A stretch of 64,000 nt of DNA from Halonotius terrestris (GCF_006861665.1 NZ_RKLU01000006.1:18665-82664); one strand, 5' to 3'; positions 1-8,673 are shown, numbered from the stretch's first letter. Notes: generated from the letters alone by a model not told the origin. Numbers and translations: made by a program.

Positions 1-1513
1 GCTGATATGTCGCAGTATAGAATCCCGGCGAGTCCACAGTGAGCAACGCCACTCCAGATTCGTTGGTTACCAGCTGCTGATCGTCAACGGTGATATAGCC
101 GCGACCGAGATCCCCACCGAACGGGCTCAACCGGTCGTCAGTGTTGAGCGCAATCGCCTCGCTAGTCTTGTTATCCCGGAGTGAAACCTGGAGTGTTGCG
201 TGTGTATCGTTCTGTGTGAGTACGCCAATCGAGAGGTTACTCTCTCGAAGATCACGCTCATAGCCAGCCGGAGGCTCAATGAGCGATGCCTGAACACCGC
301 GGACAATACCACCAACACGCAGTGCCTCCCGATCAAGTGTGTTCGCCCGTACAGCGACACCATCAGTCGGCGTGTAGGACTCAGTAACCACCTCGACGTT
401 GATGTCCTCGTCCATCGAATCAGCAGGAGAGTTTCGCTCATCACCCCACGTACCAGTGAGAATCGGCCCATCGCGTTCAGGCTCGGCGCGTGGACCAATG
501 TCGGAAGGATAGGCGTGAACATATACTGGGAGTGCCGGTGACTCGGATTCGGTACGTCCAGACCGATCTGCGGTTACTATGTGGTCCCAGCGAGCATCCC
601 GTGCCGTATAGAATCGCCAGACACCTCTGACCGTTGCCTCTCCATTTTCAGTGAGCGTATAGCCCTGCCATGGACGGGAGTGAAAAATCGCAACTCCACG
701 ATCGCCGTTGGGGTACTCAGCATAGGAGACCGTCGCCGATGGATCGTAGATCTCTACGTCAATTGAGTCAGAAACCGTCCGCGTCTCGGTTGGAAAATCG
801 ACGTAGACGTCAGTGTAGTTGCCCCGGTCAACTCGTGTTGTTTTCCTCAGTCGGGTGGTAATGTCTGCTTCAAGCGTGAGCCGTTCACTTCGGGCACCAC
901 CGAACTGATACGGAAGCACCGGCGAATGTGAGCCACTTGTTTTGGACATTGTATCGCCGTCGACGATGAGACGAGTCTCTTGGATCGAGTGACCGATGAG
1001 TGCCCAATTGACGGTTCGACTCCCCGAGGAATCACCATCGGGAACGCGAATGCGATAATCGATGAACCCCCGCATCTCCCCTTTCGGAGCGATATACAGT
1101 GGCGTGGTATCCAAGTCGAGGTGACCACGGGTCGATGGCTGCACTGCGAACACTGTCGCATGGGCATCCTTGATGTACGTCCCACTTTCGAGATCAGCGT
1201 GAGCGGGATACACAGACGTCTGAGTGCCGCCGGCGTTGAGGTCTGTGAAATCATTCCGCGTCCACGTTTCGGCAGTGGCAGGCGGTCGCTTGAACGTGAT
1301 ATCAGTTCCGTTGGCGACCTGGGCTGGTGTCGAGCGTTCAGTCCCGTATTGCTGGAAGTACTCCTCTTGAGTAATGTAGCGATCAGCGTCGCCAGACCAC
1401 AGTGTCGCCGTTTCATTCGCGCTAAGCCCATTTGCAGCTGTTCCTGACTGTGGCGGACTTGCCGTGACGGTGCCTGTGGCTATACACCCTACGAGGAGAA
1501 GACCGAGTATCAC
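1..1513 (-). CDS. Large secreted protein with Ig-like C-terminal part, 3' end beyond the window
   Basis: This frame is open from a GTG start to the left edge (over 500 codons), so the gene is 3'-truncated by the window. The GTG is chosen because a strong Shine-Dalgarno stretch (GGAGGGG) lies about 9 bases upstream and the first residues (VILGLLLVGCIATG) form a short hydrophobic export signal, possibly a lipobox ending at Cys10. The rest is soluble, Asp/Thr/Ser-rich and beta-like. The last visible part (DGYITVDDQQ-type, then GVALLTVDSPGFYTATY) resembles an Ig-like domain, so it probably acts outside the membrane. It lies 47 bp downstream of a small membrane protein on the same strand, suggesting one operon for surface or transfer structures. 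No specific family is recognised and the function is unknown. Confidence 0.7.
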   Translation of the reverse strand, partial: MILGLLLVGCIATGTVTASPPQSGTAANGLSANETATLWSGDADRYITQEEYFQQYGTERSTPAQVANGTDITFKRPPATAETWTRNDFTDLNAGGTQTSVYPAHADLESGTYIKDAHATVFAVQPSTRGHLDLDTTPLYIAPKGEMRGFIDYRIRVPDGDSSGSRTVNWALIGHSIQETRLIVDGDTMSKTSGSHSPVLPYQFGGARSERLTLEADITTRLRKTTRVDRGNYTDVYVDFPTETRTVSDSIDVEIYDPSATVSYAEYPNGDRGVAIFHSRPWQGYTLTENGEATVRGVWRFYTARDARWDHIVTADRSGRTESESPALPVYVHAYPSDIGPRAEPERDGPILTGTWGDERNSPADSMDEDINVEVVTESYTPTDGVAVRANTLDREALRVGGIVRGVQASLIEPPAGYERDLRESNLSIGVLTQNDTHATLQVSLRDNKTSEAIALNTDDRLSPFGGDLGRGYITVDDQQLVTNESGVALLTVDSPGFYTATYQ

Positions 1514-1560
1514 GCTGCGAGGCCCCTCCAATAGGTTTCTACCCGGGAGCGATCCCGTGT

Positions 1561-1989
1561 TCACCACGGGACGAGATTCACGCACTCAGCCAATGGCAGT
1601 CCCATGATCGGCCCAGCGACCGTATACAACGGCCCTAAGACTACCAGAATGACCGCCGACTTCATCGCCGACCGCTTGTGACGTTTGAGTCCCCGTTTCT
1701 GCTCGGGATCAAGGGTAAACATATCGACGAGTGAATCAGCTTGCCAGATCACGACCAGCCCCATGATGCCGAGGGAAGTCGTAATCTGGAAGAACCCCTC
1801 GATAATGCCAGGAAGGTTCTGCGCATCGCACACAGAACTCTGTAAGGGGACTTGTGCTGCAACGGGCCCAACAGCGACACTCGACACCAGGAGGGTTGTC
1901 AGTGCTGCGAAGGCTAGTTTTCTGTGTGGTTGTCGATAAGGACGAACAGGCCAGTATTCTTGTAAGGATAATTCGTCAATCTTTGACAT
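1561..1989 (-). CDS. Small two-helix membrane protein, possibly pilin/TrbC-like
   Basis: A 142-residue protein from the MSKIDE start (an upstream ATG at 2037 would add 16 residues). A hydrophobic segment ending in AVGPVAAQ near residues 25-45 looks like a cleavable signal or first helix. After it come helix 1 (TTSLGIMGLVVIWQA), a basic cytoplasmic loop (KRGLKRHKRSA) and helix 2 (SAVILVVLGPLYTVAGPIMG). Two Cys residues (VCDAQN and ECVN) bracket the helices and could form a disulphide. Small size, signal plus two helices and a short basic loop recall VirB2/TrbC pilin-like subunits, but there is no diagnostic motif. It precedes the secreted-protein gene in the same direction. Presence as a gene is secure; function is inference. 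Confidence 0.65.
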   Translation of the reverse strand: MSKIDELSLQEYWPVRPYRQPHRKLAFAALTTLLVSSVAVGPVAAQVPLQSSVCDAQNLPGIIEGFFQITTSLGIMGLVVIWQADSLVDMFTLDPEQKRGLKRHKRSAMKSAVILVVLGPLYTVAGPIMGLPLAECVNLVPW

Positions 1990-2037
1990 GTATGGGTAGT
2001 GGTGGCCATTCCGCTGCCACCAATACTCTTCGAGCAA

Positions 2038-2209
2038 AGTGGAAGCACGGAATCGGCTCTAAGAGCTACTACTGAGCAACCGCTATATAAATTTGAACAT
2101 ACGAACGTAAACTATAGCTTTCGATGACACTAGTAAGCATCTTAATATACTGTCTAGAATATTATCGAATGATATATATCTCACACCCGACAATCAATAT
2201 CTAATTGGT
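2038..2209. promoter_or_regulatory. AT-rich divergent promoter region
   Basis: This 170-bp spacer lies between a leftward membrane-protein gene and a rightward winged-helix gene. It is much richer in A+T than its flanks and contains several TATA-like runs (for example AATGATATATATC near 2168-2180, about 30-40 bp before the rightward ATG). It is probably the shared promoter and operator area. No palindrome was firmly identified. Confidence 0.45.
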
Positions 2210-2470
2210 ATGTATCCGGTTATTGAATGGGCTGTACCGGCTGATCCGTATATTCTCGAAGAGTTGGCCAAATACGAGGGCTGGCACACAGCGAAAAATC
2301 TGGAGATAAACACTGAATTCAGCCGTCAGTGGATCTCACAACGCGGTCCAGTCTATGTCGAACACGAATTGGCTGAGAGACATCCCGAGGAACCAGCCTT
2401 CCGGATCACAGAGCTAGGGCGGAAAGCGGTTGCTGACGACGCTGACTACGAAACCCTCGATCTCGATTGA
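2210..2470 (+). CDS. PhiH1-repressor-like winged-helix protein
   Basis: An 86-residue protein whose core (ILEELAKYEGWHTAKNLEINTEFSRQWISQR, then RITELGRKAV) has the layout of small haloarchaeal winged-helix regulators of the phiH1-repressor type: three helices, a wing, and a final ITELG strand-turn. It stands alone after a strongly AT-rich promoter region and diverges from the small membrane-protein gene, which it may control together with itself. No ligand-binding domain is present. DNA-binding function is inferred from fold motifs; the target is unknown. Confidence 0.75.
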   Translation: MYPVIEWAVPADPYILEELAKYEGWHTAKNLEINTEFSRQWISQRGPVYVEHELAERHPEEPAFRITELGRKAVADDADYETLDLD

Positions 2471-2565
2471 AGTGCTAATTCTCAATCTCGAATTATGTGG
2501 AATCTCTTCTCTGGAAATTGCTCGGAGTGACACAAACTTAATTCAGCGGCACCCCAGCTACTAGT

Positions 2566-4002
2566 ATGCTTGAAGCAGGTGGTCGAACGCAGATTCTGCT
2601 GGTGGTTGGGCTGATATTCCTCGCTGGCTGTGGAGGTGCTCTCCCGGGAGACGCTCCAGCCGTTGATGGTGAGCCCACTGATGAGCCGACCGTTGAAACG
2701 ACGACGGCAAACGGAACGGTTGAAGTTCACTACATCAATGTCGGCCAGTCAGTCAGTACGCTCATCATCGGCCCTGATGGCAACACGATGCTCGTCGATA
2801 CCGGCCACTACAACGATGACGGTGAGTACGTTCTGCAGTATCTCCAAGCACAGGATATCAATCGCATCGATCACCTCGTCACCTCGCATAATGATGCCGA
2901 TCACATCGGCGGGAACGCAGCCGTAATCGAGTATTTCGAAACGGAAGCCAACGGTATCGGCGCGATCTATGATCCCGGAATCGCCGCCAGCACCCAAACC
3001 TATGAGGAATACCTTGATGCAGTCGAGGCCTACGACGTGACGCTCTATGAGACGCGGGAAGGGGATACAATCGACTTTGGGACAACCGATGTTGCAGTCC
3101 TCGGGCCACCCGATCCGTATCTCGAAAATCGCGCTCGGAATGAAAATAGCATCGTGCTCAAAATAACCCACGGTGAGACGAGTTTTCTGCTCTCAGGTGA
3201 TGCTGAAGATGATCAAGAGTCCTACCTCGTCGATACCTATGGCAGCCAACTAGAATCAACCGTGCTGAAGGCCGGCCACCACGGCTCGTCCAGTTCATCG
3301 AGTGAACCGTTCCTTGATACGGTTACCCCACAGACAGTCGTTATCTCCAGTGCCTACGACTCACAATACGGCCATCCAACCGAGACGGTCCTCCAGCGGC
3401 TTGCTGATCGATTAATACCCACGTTCTGGACGGCCACGCATGGAAACACCGTCTTCGTCAGCAATGGAACGACCGTGTCGGTGCAGACACAACAACCCGC
3501 GCCGGCTGCACCATCTGCACTCCGAGACGGCACAGCCATCTCTCCGGGGACGACCGGCGCGGTTGCCGAGCGACTGGTGCTCACTGGCGATGGCACACCG
3601 CCAGTTGATGTAGATGACTCAGAGAGGACTGACAGCAGCGATGAGGAAACGATCTCCACTGGCGGGTCAGAGACAAACTTCGAGATTGCGGACATCAACG
3701 CAGACGCCCAGGGCGACGATAGAGAGAACCTCAATGACGAGTATATTACCTTCGAGAACACCGGTGAGCAACCACTCGACATCAGCGGGTGGACACTCGA
3801 AGATGCAGCTGGACGGAGCTACACTATCCCCGATGGGGTCACTGTCGATCCCCAAGCAACAATTACCGTCCGAACTGGGAGTGGCACCAACAGCGACACA
3901 GATCTCTACTGGGGGTCGGGCTCTCCGATCTGGAACAACGGGGGCGATACTATCATCGTCCAGAACGCAGATGGTAACACTATACTGGAGGAAACGTACT
4001 GA
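2566..4002 (+). CDS. Lipoprotein ComEC-like metallo-beta-lactamase with lamin-tail domain
   Basis: A 478-residue predicted exported hydrolase. The N-terminus has a hydrophobic signal and lipobox (LAGC, Cys22), followed by a Thr/Glu-rich linker, so it is probably anchored outside the membrane. The MBL core carries the metal motif TSHNDADHIGG, then LLSGDAED and LKAGHHGSS, which is the pattern of the ComEC/Rec2 C-terminal hydrolase domain. After an acidic linker, residues from about 370 (NFEIADINADAQGDD to the end) form a lamin-tail (LTD) beta domain with the ISGWTLED motif, a likely binding module. The stop overlaps the start of the DUF3006 gene, so the two are translationally coupled. Extracellular nuclease or phosphodiesterase activity is inferred from the family; the substrate is unknown. 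Confidence 0.88.
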   Translation: MLEAGGRTQILLVVGLIFLAGCGGALPGDAPAVDGEPTDEPTVETTTANGTVEVHYINVGQSVSTLIIGPDGNTMLVDTGHYNDDGEYVLQYLQAQDINRIDHLVTSHNDADHIGGNAAVIEYFETEANGIGAIYDPGIAASTQTYEEYLDAVEAYDVTLYETREGDTIDFGTTDVAVLGPPDPYLENRARNENSIVLKITHGETSFLLSGDAEDDQESYLVDTYGSQLESTVLKAGHHGSSSSSSEPFLDTVTPQTVVISSAYDSQYGHPTETVLQRLADRLIPTFWTATHGNTVFVSNGTTVSVQTQQPAPAAPSALRDGTAISPGTTGAVAERLVLTGDGTPPVDVDDSERTDSSDEETISTGGSETNFEIADINADAQGDDRENLNDEYITFENTGEQPLDISGWTLEDAAGRSYTIPDGVTVDPQATITVRTGSGTNSDTDLYWGSGSPIWNNGGDTIIVQNADGNTILEETY

Positions 4003-4298
4003 TGCCAGATATTGAACTCCCAGATGGCACCTATACAGCCGTCGTAGATGCTATCGAAGATGGCCTCGCAACAGTGTTTTTCGAACAAGACGGAGTAGAG
4101 AAAGGTAATGCAGTGCTCGACGCAGAGACCCTCCCTGACTCGGGACATCATGCCGATGCCATCCTCTCGGTTACTATTGAGGACGGAACAATACAGACGG
4201 CGTCGTATCAACCAGAGCAGACATCTGACCGAAAAGCCACAGCGCAAGATCGATTCGATTCATTGTCTGAACGGCCGCCATCGAAGGATGATAAGTAG
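4002..4298 (+). CDS. DUF3006 domain protein
   Basis: A 98-residue acidic protein with a beta-rich core (YTAVVDAIEDGLATVFFEQDG, then a second strand pair) matching the remembered form of DUF3006 proteins, which are commonly encoded next to ComEC-like MBL hydrolases. Its ATG shares one base with the stop of the MBL gene (TGATG), supporting translational coupling and a joint role. No catalytic residues are evident. The last 25 residues are charged and probably disordered. Domain call fairly confident; molecular role unknown. Confidence 0.75.
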   Translation: MPDIELPDGTYTAVVDAIEDGLATVFFEQDGVEKGNAVLDAETLPDSGHHADAILSVTIEDGTIQTASYQPEQTSDRKATAQDRFDSLSERPPSKDDK

Positions 4299-4325
4299 CG
4301 GTAGGACAATTCAATATCAAATCCC

Positions 4326-4598
4326 ATGACAGAGAAGCCTACTGACGCTCTCAGTGATTTAGCTGACCAAATTGACGACGAGTTCGAAGTATATCGACAG
4401 CCGAATGAGTTCAAAGACATCTCGCTTGTGATCGACAACGACGAAAGGATACATCCGACACTGATCGTTCATATCGATGGAGATGATGCGTCTTCTCTTG
4501 CGGATCGTCTCGATAAATTCCTTCAGGAATGTGGTGCCCAAACTCAACGAGAACAATACTCTGAGAGCGATATACGTGTCCTAGCGACACTCGATTAG
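4326..4598 (+). CDS. Small acidic hypothetical protein
   Basis: A 90-residue, highly acidic soluble protein (ALSDLADQIDDEFEVYRQ...) with an alternating strand-helix pattern (SLVIDND, TLIVHIDG, then ASSLADRLDKFLQECG). Codon use and acidity match neighbouring real genes. It follows the DUF3006 gene by 27 bp in the same direction and may be co-transcribed. No family was recognised and no catalytic motif is visible. Confidence 0.6.
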   Translation: MTEKPTDALSDLADQIDDEFEVYRQPNEFKDISLVIDNDERIHPTLIVHIDGDDASSLADRLDKFLQECGAQTQREQYSESDIRVLATLD

Positions 4599-4686
4599 CT
4601 CCGTCATCCTATTTTCATACATCGATATTTTCTGCTAGGAGTTCACTGACGAAGGTTTTAATACGAAAATGGGGCCACACCGGCCC

Positions 4687-4863
4687 ATGACCGATGCTCA
4701 AGATGACTTGATACGGACCGTCGCCCTGGCTTGCTACAGCTACGAAGCCGAAGCCATTGACTCTCAGATCGCAGACAGAGCGTGGGAGTTGGCTATCGAA
4801 CACGCAGAAAGACAGGAGTTGACTCCGACAGAAGCCCAAAGACAACTGTGGCCCCCTGAGTGA
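4687..4863 (+). CDS. Very small helical hypothetical protein
   Basis: A 58-residue helical protein from MTDAQDD (an upstream ATG at 4669 would add six residues). The sequence is acidic and typical of haloarchaeal small proteins (DSQIADRAWELAIEHAERQ). It lies just upstream of the first orc1/cdc6 gene in the same orientation. No family is recognised. Reality is supported only by composition and position. Confidence 0.5.
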   Translation: MTDAQDDLIRTVALACYSYEAEAIDSQIADRAWELAIEHAERQELTPTEAQRQLWPPE

Positions 4864-4926
4864 TTCACGAAGTTTCCGGAAATCACCCGGTTACGCTTTT
4901 ATTGTCCCCGAGCAGTGACATAGGAT

Positions 4927-5955
4927 ATGATCCGCGATGCTCGCGTGCTCCGTGCTGGCTTCGTCCCACAGGAGGTCGAGCATCGAGACGCGGAGGTCAA
5001 CCACCTTTCGAGTGTCCTTCGTCCCCTCACCGACGGTGATCCCGCTGAAACGGCTATCGTGACTGGTCCAAGTGGGGCTGGAAAAACCTGTATCTCGCAA
5101 TTCGTCACCGAACGACTCCGTGAGGAAGCCCTCGATATCGAGGCGACCTACATCAATTGCTGGCGCAACTACACACGGTTCCGAACGCTCTATCAAATCC
5201 TCGATGACATCGGCCGGACTATCGATATTCACCGCCAATCAACACCGCATGATGAACTGATCGACCGCCTCCAACAGTACGATGGTAATCGGACAGTCGT
5301 GATTCTCGATGAAGCCGACCAACTCGAAGATACGAGCGTCATCTACGACCTCCACAGCCTCCCACAGTTCGCTGTGATCTGCATCACTAACAACGAGGAG
5401 GATCTCTTCGGGCGAGTTGACGACCGGCTTGTGAGCCGACTGCGAGCCAGCGAGCACGTCCGGATGGACAAATACGCCGACGAGCAGCTATTCGATATTC
5501 TCTCTGCTCGTGTTCGCTGCGGGCTCGAAGAAGATGTGATCACCGACGAGCAGTTGTACTCGATTGCTGACGCAGCGGCCGGAGACGCTCGACTAGCGAT
5601 TGGGATTCTTCGGACGGCAGCAAGCACGGCTGATCGGGAAGCCCACGGCCGGATTACCGACGAGATGCTGAGTGATGCAGCGACGGCTGCACGAACCCAG
5701 ATTCGACAAAAGAGTCTGGATTCACTGACACCGCATCAACGGATCGTCTACGATATTATCAAAGACGACGGCCCAGTGAGTCCGACTGGAATCTACGAGG
5801 AGTATGTCGAGGAAGTCGAGGATCCACGGACAAAGCGGACTGTCCGAACGTATCTCTCAAAGATGAGCCAATACAACTTGCTGGTAGCCGAAGGAACGAG
5901 TCGGGATCGTCAGTACACACTCGTGACGGAGGCGACGCCGTCACCGACGACGTAA
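4927..5955 (+). CDS. orc1: Orc1/Cdc6-family AAA+ ATPase (divergent copy)
   Basis: A 342-residue replication-initiator-like ATPase. Walker A is TGPSGAGKT at about residues 46-54, Walker B is VVILDEADQLED near 124-135, a sensor-1 CITNN follows, and the C-terminal third (LTPHQRIVYDIIKDDGPVSP) is a winged helix. It is shorter than the second Orc1 in this window and lacks the usual N-terminal IF RN/KD region. No ORB-type repeats were found around it, so it may be an auxiliary initiator or a regulator rather than the one acting at the origin near 10-11.6 kb. Convergent with xseB. Confidence 0.85.
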   Translation: MIRDARVLRAGFVPQEVEHRDAEVNHLSSVLRPLTDGDPAETAIVTGPSGAGKTCISQFVTERLREEALDIEATYINCWRNYTRFRTLYQILDDIGRTIDIHRQSTPHDELIDRLQQYDGNRTVVILDEADQLEDTSVIYDLHSLPQFAVICITNNEEDLFGRVDDRLVSRLRASEHVRMDKYADEQLFDILSARVRCGLEEDVITDEQLYSIADAAAGDARLAIGILRTAASTADREAHGRITDEMLSDAATAARTQIRQKSLDSLTPHQRIVYDIIKDDGPVSPTGIYEEYVEEVEDPRTKRTVRTYLSKMSQYNLLVAEGTSRDRQYTLVTEATPSPTT

Positions 5956-5989
5956 GTGCCACCGGCTCATCGCGTATTCACGTCTGGCT

Positions 5990-6169
5990 TCATTGCTCAA
6001 TGATGTCTCCCTCACCAACGTCGAGCGTCTCCTCAAGCTCAGCAAGGATTTCTTGACCCTCTTCGCGGAGCTCTTGTGCTTCTTCGAGGGAAACCTCGCC
6101 GTCTTCGAGCTGCTCGATGATTGTTTCGACTCGGTCCACCTTGTCGCTGACTGGGGTATTCTCGCTCAT
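5990..6169 (-). CDS. xseB: Exonuclease VII small subunit
   Basis: A 59-residue acidic protein read on the minus strand. It has the helical hairpin pattern of XseB (VDRVETIIEQLEDGEVSLEE, then AQELREEGQEILAELEE), where the GEVSLEEA turn is the family hallmark. Its ATG overlaps the xseA stop (ATGA), so the order xseA-xseB is translationally coupled as in many bacteria and haloarchaea. It forms the stalk that binds the coiled coil of XseA in the ssDNA exonuclease. Confidence 0.88.
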   Translation of the reverse strand: MSENTPVSDKVDRVETIIEQLEDGEVSLEEAQELREEGQEILAELEETLDVGEGDIIEQ

Positions 6170-7404
6170 GTGATCACGTAGAGAGCGGCTAGGCCAAGAA
6201 CGACCAGTACCAGCACGGCGATTGCAATCTTGTATCGTCGCTGTTGTCTGGCCACCCTCGCCTCCGCTTCGGTCATAGCTTCATCGCGAACTTCTTCGAC
6301 TGTTTCTTCGAGTTGTTCTTCGTGCTCTTTCTCCTGTTCAAGTGTCTGGTAGGCAGTCTCCAGCTGATTCCGTAGCTCCAGAATCTCTGCCTCAACATGG
6401 CGGTCAGCAGCATGCGCAAGTGAGGCCTCCAACTGCTGTAGGCGACTGCCAACCACGCTCTCGTAGGCGTTATCGAGCGCGGTTTCCGAAGCCGTGAGTT
6501 TGGCTTCGATAGCACTCTGGTAGGCCGTATCGAGTCGCTCCGAAAGCTGGGTGCGTTCTCGGTCAAGATCTGATCGCTTCGGGACGACTTCGCCAGCATG
6601 TGTCGGCGTCATAAACCGGAAATCGGCCACCTCATCGGCCAACGTCTGATCGTCTTCGTGGCCGATGCCTACCGCGGTCGGTGTCTCGGTGTTAGCAAGC
6701 ACTCGACAGAGTGGTGTCTCGTTGAACGTCCGGAGTGTTTTGTCTGCGCCACCACCACGGGTGACGATGATCACATCGATAGTGGTGTCTTCATCGAAGG
6801 CTGCAACGCCGCTGATCAGCTCTTGGAGGGCGGTTGGCCCCTGCACGTTGGCATCATGGATCTTGATATCTACCTCGGGATAGCGGTCATGAATTGCGGT
6901 GACCGCGTCGATCCGCGCATCACTATCGGCTGAAGTAACGATACCAACCGTGGCAGGCAATTCCGGAAGCGACTGTTTTTGATCATCGTCAAGCAAGCCA
7001 TCGGCTGCGAGTTTCTCTTTATTTTCTTTATAGATCTGGCTGTACTCGCTTTCGCCCATGTTGACAACATCCTCAATGATGAGCGAGCACGATCCCTGTG
7101 GCTCATAGTAAGAGAGTTCACCCCGAACGGCGACATGCATATCTTCGTCAGGTATTGCATTCAACGACTTGTGGCGAACTCCGAAGACGACACAGTGGAT
7201 GGATCTACTATCGAAAACCAAATCGAAATGCAGGTGGCCGTTGGACTCACGGCAGTCAGAGGCATCACCGACGACGTAGTCGTGATTGAGTTCACGACGA
7301 TCATCGATGACCGCGGCGATCTCCTCATTGAGTGTCGCCACAGTGACGACATCGTCACTATCGAGTTCGGCGACAGCATCGGTTGTCACATCTGCGTTCG
7401 CCAT
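6166..7404 (-). CDS. xseA: Exonuclease VII large subunit with C-terminal membrane helix
   Basis: A 412-residue protein. The N-terminal OB-fold (LHFDLVFDSRSIHCVVF, VAVRGELSYYEPQGSCSLII) is followed by the catalytic domain with VTRGGGADKTLRTFNE and VGIGHEDDQTLADEVADF, aligning with the conserved GRGGG and VGHE.D.T.AD motifs of XseA. A long coiled coil (about 275-385) then ends in a basic stretch and a single hydrophobic helix (IAIAVLVLVVLGLAALYVI) at the very C-terminus, which is not part of the canonical enzyme. It encodes the processive ssDNA exonuclease subunit together with xseB. The tail predicts membrane anchoring, an unusual feature. Confidence 0.9.
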   Translation of the reverse strand: MANADVTTDAVAELDSDDVVTVATLNEEIAAVIDDRRELNHDYVVGDASDCRESNGHLHFDLVFDSRSIHCVVFGVRHKSLNAIPDEDMHVAVRGELSYYEPQGSCSLIIEDVVNMGESEYSQIYKENKEKLAADGLLDDDQKQSLPELPATVGIVTSADSDARIDAVTAIHDRYPEVDIKIHDANVQGPTALQELISGVAAFDEDTTIDVIIVTRGGGADKTLRTFNETPLCRVLANTETPTAVGIGHEDDQTLADEVADFRFMTPTHAGEVVPKRSDLDRERTQLSERLDTAYQSAIEAKLTASETALDNAYESVVGSRLQQLEASLAHAADRHVEAEILELRNQLETAYQTLEQEKEHEEQLEETVEEVRDEAMTEAEARVARQQRRYKIAIAVLVLVVLGLAALYVIT

Positions 7405-7517
7405 CCGATTACTGGCACAGACTAGAATGGCAAAAAGCTATCCGGGTCGTTTCATGGAAATAAGCTGGTGCGATCAACTGATTCAGCGGTAACCAGACAG
7501 ATATTGTCCCATCGCCG

Positions 7518-8066
7518 TCACGGGAGGTCTTCTGTCACGTCGACGAGTTCCTCCTCGGTCTGCCATCGATACAATCGATCCTCTTGATCAAACAGCTCGA
7601 AGACACCGTCTTGCATCCAGCCGAAGGGGTGCTCTTCGTCCTCGTACTCCCGCTTGAGAACATGACTCTTCGAGAAGAACTCCGTTGTACCGACGAGTAG
7701 GCCCTGCTCAACGAGGAAGTCACTCGGCTCTTTTTCTGCGACCCCGATGAGGTAGGTCACGATATCGGCGATCAGACAGAATTTCTGGATACTGTTGTCC
7801 CACTCACCACGGATATCGACCATCCGGAAGGCGTAGGCGTCTTTCCGGCAATTGAGTCTATCAGCTACGAGGTTCAGCCGATGGATCGGCTCTCGGTCAT
7901 AGTTTCCGAGAATAAAGTACGATCTGTCGTTCTCATAGACGGGTGTCAACTCGCTGAGGGCGTGAAGAATCTCTTCGTTGTCCGACAGCGAGATTGCTTC
8001 GTCGTCGAGTTGGTCTTTCGCACTCGTGAGCACCTCTTCAGGGACGGGTGACTCCTCGTCGGACAT
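7518..8066 (-). CDS. Conserved-looking haloarchaeal hypothetical protein
   Basis: A 182-residue acidic soluble protein. The first 60 residues are helical and charged. The centre (RSYFILGNYDREPIHRLNLVADRLN, then FRMVDIRGEWDNSIQKF) looks like a compact alpha/beta domain, and the end contains FGWMQDGVFELFDQEDRLYRW. The central strand-helix order with isolated D/R residues recalls small nuclease- or toxin-like folds, but no catalytic signature is certain. It diverges from a winged-helix gene across a spacer with repeated TTTAC motifs, so the two may be co-regulated. Function unknown. Confidence 0.65.
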   Translation of the reverse strand: MSDEESPVPEEVLTSAKDQLDDEAISLSDNEEILHALSELTPVYENDRSYFILGNYDREPIHRLNLVADRLNCRKDAYAFRMVDIRGEWDNSIQKFCLIADIVTYLIGVAEKEPSDFLVEQGLLVGTTEFFSKSHVLKREYEDEEHPFGWMQDGVFELFDQEDRLYRWQTEEELVDVTEDLP

Positions 8067-8100
8067 ACACGAACCTCTCAGTGGCGTGTGATATGGTTTA

Positions 8101-8166
8101 TGAAGTAAATTACTAGTTTAATCAGGTTTAGTTTACTCCATAGTGATTTACTCAAGGGTAAACTAC
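8101..8166. promoter_or_regulatory. Cluster of TAGTTTAC-like motifs in divergent spacer
   Basis: Between the leftward hypothetical gene and the rightward winged-helix gene, related heptamers occur several times in both orientations: AGTAAA near 8104, TAGTTTA near 8114, TAGTTTACT at 8129-8137, ATTTACTC near 8147 and GTAAACTAC at 8158-8166. Spacing and symmetry suit operator sites for the adjacent winged-helix protein. Inferred from repetition only. Confidence 0.4.
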
Positions 8167-8193
8167 TTGCCGACAGGACGTGTATTGTGTTGT

Positions 8194-8607
8194 ATGAGCA
8201 CCGACCTGAGGACTGCTGAGGGGATGGAATCACGGGAACTCGTCCACTTCGTCACCCAGCAGACGCGGTTCGCGCTGATCAATAATATCCTTCAGCATCC
8301 TGAGCAACTCCCCTCGATGTATGAACTCGAGGAACTCAACCCCAGCGTGAGCGACGCCACGGTCTACAAGCATATCCAGAAGCTCATCGACGCAGGCATC
8401 GTCAAGGAGGTCGCACTCAATGATGACCAACGCCGACAGGGCTACCCCTGGAAATTCTATGGCCTCAGCGAAGATGGCCGAGAGTTCCTCAAAGAACACA
8501 ATCTGCTCGCTGCAGAAGAGACCCTCCAGCAGATCTACGACACAATCTCGGATAAGCCAGAGAAGATGGTCAAATACGAAAACGCCCCACGTCCCGGAGA
8601 TAGCTAA
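8194..8607 (+). CDS. Winged-helix transcriptional regulator
   Basis: A 137-residue protein from the MSTDLRTAEGM start (an upstream in-frame start at 8143 would run through the putative operator cluster, so it was not chosen). The core is a winged helix: SRELVHFVTQQTRFALINNILQ, then SMYELEELNPSVSDATVYKHIQKLIDAG and the wing YPWKFYGLSEDGREFL. The tail is charged. It is a typical haloarchaeal sequence-specific regulator of the ArsR/PadR-like wHTH kind. It diverges from the hypothetical gene at 7518-8066 and probably controls that spacer. Confidence 0.8.
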   Translation: MSTDLRTAEGMESRELVHFVTQQTRFALINNILQHPEQLPSMYELEELNPSVSDATVYKHIQKLIDAGIVKEVALNDDQRRQGYPWKFYGLSEDGREFLKEHNLLAAEETLQQIYDTISDKPEKMVKYENAPRPGDS

Positions 8608-8673
8608 CGGGACGTTCTATTCGGGAATAGTTTGGTATTCTGACTCTTCAACCCGCGAGGGAGTTAAATCTAA

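Noticed and set aside
847..1431. Long minus frame with Arg/Ser-rich product
   Set aside because: Its product is basic and low-complexity, unlike haloarchaeal proteins. It is a shadow of the real minus frame that runs from 1513 to the left edge.
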